A stretch of DNA of 64,000 nucleotides from Gymnothorax reevesii (Eukaryota > Chordata > Actinopteri > Anguilliformes > Muraenidae). The DNA lies in NCBI GenBank assembly GCA_029721435.1, contig CM056577.1, positions 117,798,219 to 117,862,218 on the forward strand, given 5' to 3'. Shown piece by piece: positions 56,615 to 64,000 of this stretch. A model generated the notes under the pieces. It worked only from the letters and a program-made list of their open reading frames with translations, was not told where the DNA came from and did no database searches. The stretch's first letter is position 1, and each line of letters starts with the position of its first letter. Made by a program: the position numbers and the translations under genes.

Positions 56615-59333
56615 GTAAGTTGCGCGGCAGAATTTTTCTGTATTGGTATTTTTTCCCCAAATTGGTTGCTTTCGGTATTGATGCAGCTGAATTTGATTTG
56701 AGAAGATTGCTTTGGTCAAGATAATATTCGGATATGGCCGAGACGTGTTCACATATTTCTGGTTCACTGAGTGTGTTGGCTAACGAGCGAGTTAGCCAGA
56801 CAGCTAAAAGGTTTTCAAGGCGACAGTGGATTTTTCGGAGTGTGGGTGTGGGGTGAAGTCAATTCAAAAGGCACAACCTTGCAATTTAGTGAAGACGCTT
56901 TAACGACTTATCACCATTTCTCTGTTTAAGTTGGCTGTGTCGGTTTGCGCTGTTTAAGCCAATGTGACTCTGATGCTGTCCTTCTATTATTGGAACAATT
57001 GCTTAACAGCAAGACATCGCAAGCCAGACCGCTAAGGTTAGCTAGCTTGTTGTCTGGTCGTATTAAACTGTTGTCCAATCATCGGGAAAAAATGATCACC
57101 AATCTTCTGTACACCGTCTGTGTCCAGCATTCTCTCTGTATCTTTAATTATTTTAATTAAACTGTTACTCTGACGGAAAGTTTCCCCTTATATAAGGTAA
57201 ATTTGACGCAACTTAGCCTAACGTTTTTATGTGGCTTGACGCAAACTTCTCCTTGGTTACATTTTCGTATTGAAACTCGTATGAATCCCTCGGAAATGAC
57301 TGCGGTCGAAACATTTTGTCATTTTTTGACCTGGTAAAACTGCGAGGACGCGAGAAGGAGCTCGAAAGAACAGCTAACAGTTTCCGATGGCTGGCCTCAC
57401 TGCTGCATTAAAAATATTGCACCATTAGCGAACCCTTGTCTTCTATGGTTAGTGTGGGTAAATGTTACTGCTTAATTACTCTGTCTATAGTGAATGTTTG
57501 AGCATGTTTTCATTTAAAGGACTTCATAATATTTTCTCTCTCGTTAAGCTGGACTGTTAGTTTTTTTTTTTTTTGTTTACTGAGATGGACACATTCGTCA
57601 GAGAATAAGGTACTCACCCTTCCCCCCTCTCCCCCCACCCCAGACGGTTTTGGTTCAGACAGAGCTCCGAGTTGTCTGAACCATACCGAGGACAAAGGGG
57701 CAGTAAAGAATGGCTGGTGGGAGATGAAAGGCACTCTTGGGATGCCCGACTGTCTCTGGCCAAATTATGACAAATGGTTCAAGATATTTGCTGATGAGAA
57801 TTGAAATTACAAACAGGAATTGGCTCATTAAATCAACACAAGTGATCTGAGGCACAAGGGAACTTGCCATGTTTGTTCTTCTAAGCCAAGATATTGATGA
57901 CTTTAACATGTGTAATTTAACTTATACTACAAGTACGGGTAATTTTTTGAAGTTAACCTGGTGATATTTCTGATTACTATATATATTTTTTTAAATGCAG
58001 AAATACTGACCTTCTCGGTCATAATTATTGAAGGTCTCGTTTTGATAAATACAGGAAAAAAATAACACATTTTTGAATAAAAAAATTATATGGTAAATAT
58101 TTTTTATCTTGCGTATTTGCTTTTAAGGTATTGGCCCTTATGGCATTATTGCCTGAAAGCTTGACAAGAATAACATTTTAATTTCATGGGTGGATTGTGT
58201 CTGGCAGTCGGCGCGGACCGTGCAGTGTATATTTGGAACAACTGAAGAGCTGCTTTGCTGGATGACTTGGCTCCTTTTCTCGAAAAAATTTATTTTTGAA
58301 GGCACATATACTTGGAGCCAAAAGAAACCAAAGTTATGGAAGATAATTTCTGCGAAATGTTAAAATAAATTCAGACATCAGAATTGTACAGCACTCTGCT
58401 AAATGATAGCCATCACTAGACAAAATTGCACCTTAGGGGAATGTATTGTCCTCGTGCTACAAGCTGAGCCCTTGGATATCACCAGTTTGAATCCTGGCGT
58501 CCCCGAAAGACTTAAGTTATTGTTCAAAGCAAAAGTACTTCAGCATTAGTGATCTCGGCGGTGTAGTTGGGATGCTGGTTTCTTGCTCTTTAGGCTGCGA
58601 TTTGGATTTTCCTCTGTCGCTGCAGTTGCAGTGTTAAGCAAGTCACATAATCTTAATAGCTGCAATTAAAATTCCAGCTCACATTGGCTATGTGGAAAGA
58701 TGTGTAATGTACGCATTGTTTTTCCACATTGACTATGGAGTCTACCCATCTAAAACCTTGAATTTTATTTGCAGCATTTTTTATTTTTTTAATCTCTCTC
58801 CCAGTCCTCCTCACGAGCTGCGGGTAATTGAGCGGTAATTATATGTAATTATATGCAGACTTGAGAACACGCTTATTGCCAATATTCTCTCGCATTATCT
58901 CTTATTTAGCAACTTGTTCGCAGTCTCAGAAAGATTGAGTGACTTGACTGCGAGCAGGAAGTGCAGAATGAATGTGCTGGTTACATCAGGAGTTATGGAA
59001 CATCTCCTAAGGAAAGACTGAAACCCCGAACTTCATTCAATGATGCATTAATTAAAATGAATGAAATTACCAAATGTGGCCACCAAAAGCATCAGCGTTC
59101 CAAATTTTTCAACCACCTTGGGAAATTGATATGTGAATTATGGAACTGTTAGGCCTGGGAGCTACGAGTAGAGGAAGCCACACAGTCAGCATACTCAGTG
59201 GCACTTGCTTGGTCAGCCTCCTCTGAGTTGCATCTCTCCTTAAAGTTTTTTTTCCTTTTTTTTCTGGTAACTGGCAGCTAGTTTGTGTTTCTACCTGATG
59301 GATAAGTTTGAATAAATCTGTCCAGAGGACCAG

Positions 59334-59357
59334 TTTTTTTTTTTTTTTTTTTTTTTT
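59334..59357. repeat. Poly(T) run
   Basis: Uninterrupted T tract of about 24 nt. Confidence 0.9.
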
Positions 59358-60039
59358 CCGCCAATAACTCTGGATTGCCCCATTATGTGTCTTCTCTGGT
59401 GGTTTGTGAATAATTTTCACAAAAATGTGAACTTTATGTATTTCATAATGGCCATTGAAGTTTTCATTTATTCTCTTTTGTGACGGGTGGGTTTATTGCC
59501 TGTTACTGTATGTGAATGCTGTAGTTTTTTTTGTATCCTGTTGTGCATTTCTGTGATGTCGGTGAGCTCAACCCAGCCACATCAGTGTTCTGGTCGTGTT
59601 GCTGCACTGCAGTGGTCATGTTTCTTGCTGTTGCATTGAGAAAAGAGATTACAGTGGAACTGAGAGAGCAGTTAATGTTTGCTGGGTAGTTTGGGGCATT
59701 TGAGCTGCGTTGTGGCTCGCTCTGGGGCTTGGCCTTAGCCAAGCGGAAAAGGAGACGTGTAAAGGGGCCCTGGGCTGTTTTGGCTGCGCTGTCCTGCTGC
59801 TTCCGGCTTAATAACTGTAACCCGTACTCGGGTAGTAAAAAGTTGCGTGTTAATTATGTATCTTACTGCTGCGTGTCAGTTCTGTCGAACCCACCTCCCC
59901 GCAATCGCTGGCTGTTTCCCGTCTAGGATCAACACGCCACAGTCAGTGAGGCTAAGCGTTGATACAATGCCTTGACTTGGCATATTTGTGCGCGGACCTC
60001 ATATTCAGCGCTTCCCGATTTCTCTCGTTAATTAAGCTT

Positions 60040-60215
60040 CGGTTTTTCTGTCCGAGTGCGGGTGGCCTACGGAACATCTTTTGTCTCGGAATTAGAAGAT
60101 CGCGCGAAGGGAAGCGGGCGGTCTCTCTCTCTCCGTGAGCGGTTTGGGAAAACGCAGCCGCAGGGATGGATGTTTTTTTGCTTGCGGTTGGCGTCCCGTC
60201 GCGCTCTCGCTGGAG
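60040..60215. promoter_or_regulatory. CpG-rich block inside the putative intron
   Basis: Dense CpG (GATCGCGCGAAGGGAAGCGG, GTCCCGTCGCGCTCTCGC) in an otherwise CpG-poor intron. Could be an alternative promoter or an unmethylated enhancer. No TATA box or clear exon identified. Confidence 0.4.
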
Positions 60216-62208
60216 AGTTTCCACTGTCTGCTCCGGGTTCTTTATTTTTTATTTTTTTTTGTCTGGAATATTGCCTTGTCCCAGAGCTGATCCCTGCACT
60301 GCACTGAATAATACTGCAGTCCCCTATAATGTGATGCATGAGGTTCAGAGATGTATTTGATGAGGTGACTCCAGAGGTCAGCTGTCACACACCCCGCCTT
60401 CACCTACGCTCCCTTAATATCATTGCCTGGGTCGCCGGTCAGAAGTGTGCTCACTCCATTGTTTGTTCTAAGAAGGGTTTGGGCTGATGGTAGGGGGTTG
60501 GGCTTTTTGCAGGAGGCTTTTAATTTCATTTTTATATTAAAATCTGCTCGAAATCATTGCAGCGAAATCAGAAGGATCAGAAATTTACACTGGGGGGTGG
60601 GGTTTGGTGGGCTGCCGTCGTAACCAGATCTTCTGTAATTAAATTTGGCAGGAATTTCTGGAGGGGTTGGAGCCCCTGTGAAGAACTCCTGTACTTTTTT
60701 CCTGTCTCTGTCTGGGAAGGACTTTGCTGGATACAGTTTTTGTGTCGGGATGGTTGACAGGAGGAAGAACTTGTCCCTGCACCCCACTCTCCCCTCTTTG
60801 CTGGGGGGTGTCATGCACACAGAGGTCAGCCCTCGTTTTTGTGTGTGTCTGTCCCAGCTGAGCCCCGGGCCTTCGCCGCAGATAAGGGGGTGTTGGGGCT
60901 TTTTCCTAGTCAGCCTTGACTTTGGCCATGGTTCTTTGTTCCTTGCCCCCATCCCCCAAAAAACACCACCCTGTGGGACCGGGGCAGATTGGTAGTCCCA
61001 GTGAATCACCATACGGGGCCACAGTCAGTCATTTGGGGGGGATGGGGTGTCGCTGTGCTGGCTGACATTTATTTACTTGGGTGGGGGGTGGTTGTTTTTA
61101 ACATGTCTAGATCTCTGATGGATCGAGCCCCGGGTCGAGGTCTGCTCTCCCAGCATGCTCTTTGTGTTTCCTGTGAGCACCCTGATAGACTTGCAGGTTC
61201 ACATTAAACCTTAATGGCTGCTTTGAATAATGTTGGTGTAAGTTGGTTTACCAGTACATCTGATATCTCTGCTCCTTGCAGTCTGCAGTTTCTGAAATAA
61301 TTACAATTTCTTTTCTTGCTTTTACTGCATACTCCTCTTTTAGGATGCTTAATAGAAATCTATGGAGTCCTTGTGTCTGAATTTTCTGTTGGATGGGATG
61401 AAATCTGATTGTACGTGAATTGTGCATTGTATAAAGCTTACATTTGCCTACCGGTGTCCATTTTAGAGCTTGGAATGGATGGAAATGTGCTTGCCAAATT
61501 TGAATTTATGATTACAGTAAGAAAATGTAGCGCAGTGTGCCAGACCATAATTTAAGGTGTTGTGCTGCCTGCAGTTCCTGTCTGACAGAGTCAAGGTCAT
61601 GACTGCAGCATCCTGAGTTGCTCCAACAGTCAAAGCTTCAAAAGTTAGTAAAGAGACAAAAAAAAAGCCAATAGCTGTAAAGACTTTGAATCTCTTCTCA
61701 GCTTTGTAATAGACACTCGTGGGAACTATTGGACTTCTCAACATAAACTAAAAGAAGACAATGTGATATTGGATACATTTGCCTTTCTTATGACAATTTT
61801 TTTTTTAATTTAAATTCAGCTGAATCAAATTTATTTAGACCACAAGTTTTTCAAAAACGATCTGTCTCTCTCTTTTTTTCTCCCCAAGATTTCTCAGGTT
61901 TGAAGCAAGACCAACCTGGTTTGGTACGGGTTAAATCCTGTCCTGTCCCTCCCCTGGAGTTGGGTGACGTTGGTGACATAATGTTCTCGAAGCTCTCTGC
62001 AGGCTGATGGCAGATTTTTCTCTTCTGCTTTTTATTGTTTTTTTGCTGAAAAGGTGTCTGGTTAGCCTGGCGCTAACATCGTTTCCTCTCCACCTTCGGA
62101 ACACACACTATTTTAAATGGCTTAGTGGGTTACTGTAGTACCTCTAGCGTGTGTTCTACATTCCCCTCTCCGAGTCCACCCTCTTTTCTATGTTTAGTCT
62201 ATCTGCAG

Positions 62209-62328
62209 AGGGACCGTTTCAGGTCTCGAGTGAAAAGGGAAATCGAGCTGCTCCTCAGTCTGCGACACAATGGATGTTTTGTCGCCCGAGGCACGTTTAA
62301 AGCGAAGTTGTGATTCGGCTAAGTGTAG
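62209..62328 (+). CDS. Candidate alternative first coding exon
   Basis: A pyrimidine-rich stretch ends TCTATCTGCAG at 62208 (good acceptor), and TGTAG|GTGAGA after 62328 is a consensus donor, giving a 120-nt exon. Within it an ATG at 62270 in strong Kozak context (ACAATGG, A at -3 and G at +4) opens MDVLSPEARLKRSCDSAKC before a phase-2 intron. The peptide is not recognised. If the 56.6-kb exon (phase 1, ending ATA T) spliced here, the junction codon would be TAG, so the upstream exon would have to be non-coding in that transcript. The surroundings to 62410 are CpG-rich, which also permits a separate promoter. Confidence 0.4.
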
Positions 62329-64000
62329 GTGAGAAGCGCGGGGCTGAGCGCCGCGGCTACGTGTAGCTGATGCCCCGCGACGTGCTGAAGGGCACTGAAA
62401 AGTAGGAAGCTATTTTTAGGGCTTTGTGGCTTCTACTGATTTGTTGGTACAAGCCTGAGAATAGGCTGCTCCAATTTTCTCAGTGGTTGGTTCGAGAAAA
62501 CGAGCGTGTGGCGTCGAGGCGAGTGTTCGTCAAAAAAGCAGGGCTCAAAATTAGCACCAGTTTCCTCCTGCCAAACGCTGGTAATGCATGAAAGTGGCTG
62601 GTTGATTTGCTTCAACCACCAGCCAAATTAAAAAGAAGGAAAAAAAACTAGTAGTCTGAGCGGCTGGTAAAATTTGGACGTTTACCAGCCATTTGGCCAG
62701 TGGGCAGAAGGTTAATTCTGCGCCATGTTGGAAAGCACTGATGCTCTGTGCTGTGGCTGCAGGGCTGGTGTACCAGCTGACTTCAGTGCTGAGAATAAGA
62801 GGTCATGCTTGCTTTGCTGTTATTGTTGGGTGTGGGCCGAAGTTTGGCTGTTCTCTTTTTTCCCCTGATAACTATGGAGCTAACTTTCTGTTTTGACAGC
62901 TTGAGGTGAGCGTGATTTGGCGAATGAACCGGCGGCCGATTTTTGTTTTCCAGCTACGCAGTGCTAGGCCGAGAATTTTAGTTGACCGCAGGCTCTGATG
63001 TTCGCGATGGCAGTTTTACTTGGCCGCATATGAAGTCGCCGTAGTCAAATGAGATGGTGAGAAAAGTGATGTTTGAAATTTTAAAATGCTGTCTGCTCAT
63101 TGTGTAATGGTACAGCGGCGTTAAAGAGCTGTCTGTGGGAACTGAGGAACTGGTTAGTTTTGGGGTTTTTTTTGTGCAAGATCAGAATGACTGGATGATA
63201 CCAGTGGTCGTGTGACTGCAGTTTCCAGTGATCAGTCTTGTTTCACATCCTGGCTAACGAAACTGTGCAATAGCTGAAGCATGAATTCAGCAAAGATGGG
63301 GATGGGATGCTACTTCTGCAAATGTGTCTGAGCTTGATGAAACCACTTTCTGTGTGTCAGTTGGAACGACTATGATTGCTAAACTGTGCTCTCTCACGGG
63401 AAATAATAAAGAAATTTTCATAAAATCCCAAGAACACGACTCAACGCTACATTTATTTTCCAAGGTGCACACATCGCTCCCGAGTTGAAGAATTTTTCAT
63501 GCTAATGCATCCTAATTAGTATATGAGCACAATAATTTCTCTCTTTGCACATTGGTATTTTGGAGCAGACGCTCCTGGAGTCATCCATTGTAGAGCCCTG
63601 GGCCTGAAAAAGTGTTGGTCACATGTCATGAGGTGGGCACTCAGAAAGGGTGAATCTGTGACGCTCTGCCAAGAAACTACTTATTCAAAATGTATTTTCT
63701 CTAAGATTCATCGGTCTTTTATTGTAATTTTGGTATCAAATTGCAGCTGTTGAAGTTCTCTTTCATTTGCCTCAAGCTTTGTTTGATTTGGTGGGATACT
63801 TTTGGTTCAGAGGCCTTTTTAGAAAAGCAATAACGGGGGGTGGATCAGAGCGGTGGCTGCGGAGAAGCAGGTAGATTATGGTTATAATGTTCTATTACTC
63901 CAGGGTAAGGCAGTGTACCTTTTTATGAACTGGATGTTATCTACTAAATTAAACAAACCTGGGTGAATTTGAATGAATATTAACCAAATAACACTAGTTT
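62329..64000 (+). other. Downstream intronic sequence to window end
   Basis: CpG-rich up to about 62410. A repeat-like stretch lies at 62539-62725, possibly a hAT-type MITE: it starts CAGGGCTCAAAATTAGC and has related inverted GGCTGGT/ACCAGCC motifs inside, but no target duplication. No later exon recognised. Confidence 0.35.

Larger units (their letters stand above)
56615..62208 (+). other. Putative long first intron
   Basis: Starts with GTAAGT. No further convincing coding exon is seen until 62209. Contains poly(T) at 59334-59357, G-rich tracts at 60590-60615 and 61036-61095, and a CpG-rich block at 60040-60215 that may be an internal regulatory element or alternative promoter. A C-rich stretch occurs near 57615-57642. 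Confidence 0.4.

Noticed and set aside
1..64000. CRISPR arrays, bacterial operons, rRNA or intact tRNA genes
   Set aside because: None seen. The regular repeats present are microsatellites, minisatellites or transposon ends.

Overview
The window is vertebrate nuclear DNA, most likely from a ray-finned (teleost) fish. The evidence is the dense mixture of several Tc1/mariner families with hAT, piggyBac-type and tRNA-derived SINE insertions, long (CA)n and (CT)n microsatellites, GT-AG splice signals, and no bacterial gene organisation. I cannot name the species. Only one region looks like a host gene: a CpG-rich promoter and first exon on the + strand at about 55.9-56.6 kb, followed by what looks like a long first intron running to the window end, with a possible alternative first coding exon at 62.2-62.33 kb. 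Neither candidate peptide matches a protein I recognise.

Layout. About 0.8-1.35 kb: an old Tc1 transposase relic. 2.04-3.98 kb: a minus-strand Tc1-like element (family B) split by a 438-bp solo LTR. 4.98-9.36 kb: a three-level nest, in which a family C Tc1 element contains a hAT-type fold-back element, which contains a 1.25-kb solo LTR. Each level is supported by its own target-site duplication. 10.3-11.9 kb: a second family C element whose transposase frame is full length and broken by three stop codons only. 13.26-13.94 kb: a short hAT-type non-autonomous element. 14-35.9 kb: mostly single-copy non-coding DNA with microsatellites, a deleted Tc1 derivative, a THAP-encoding DNA transposon, a GT-rich minisatellite and a possible LTR fragment. 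35.9-37.5 kb: a family B Tc1 element with the catalytic triad preserved but a deleted DNA-binding domain and a frameshift. 37.5-45.5 kb: an interstitial telomere-like tract, two SINEs, a CpG-rich stretch with a TATA box, palindromic MITEs and a degraded family C copy. 45.6-47.2 kb: a family D Tc1 element. 49.6-53.3 kb: a degraded family C copy split by about 2.4 kb of inserted DNA that carries another solo LTR. 55.9 kb to the end: the putative host gene promoter, first exon and intron.

The mobile elements are all non-functional as read: every transposase frame carries stops, frameshifts or substituted catalytic residues. The main interest is the stratigraphy, meaning which element jumped into which, together with the unusual palindromic structures and the unidentified 5' exons.
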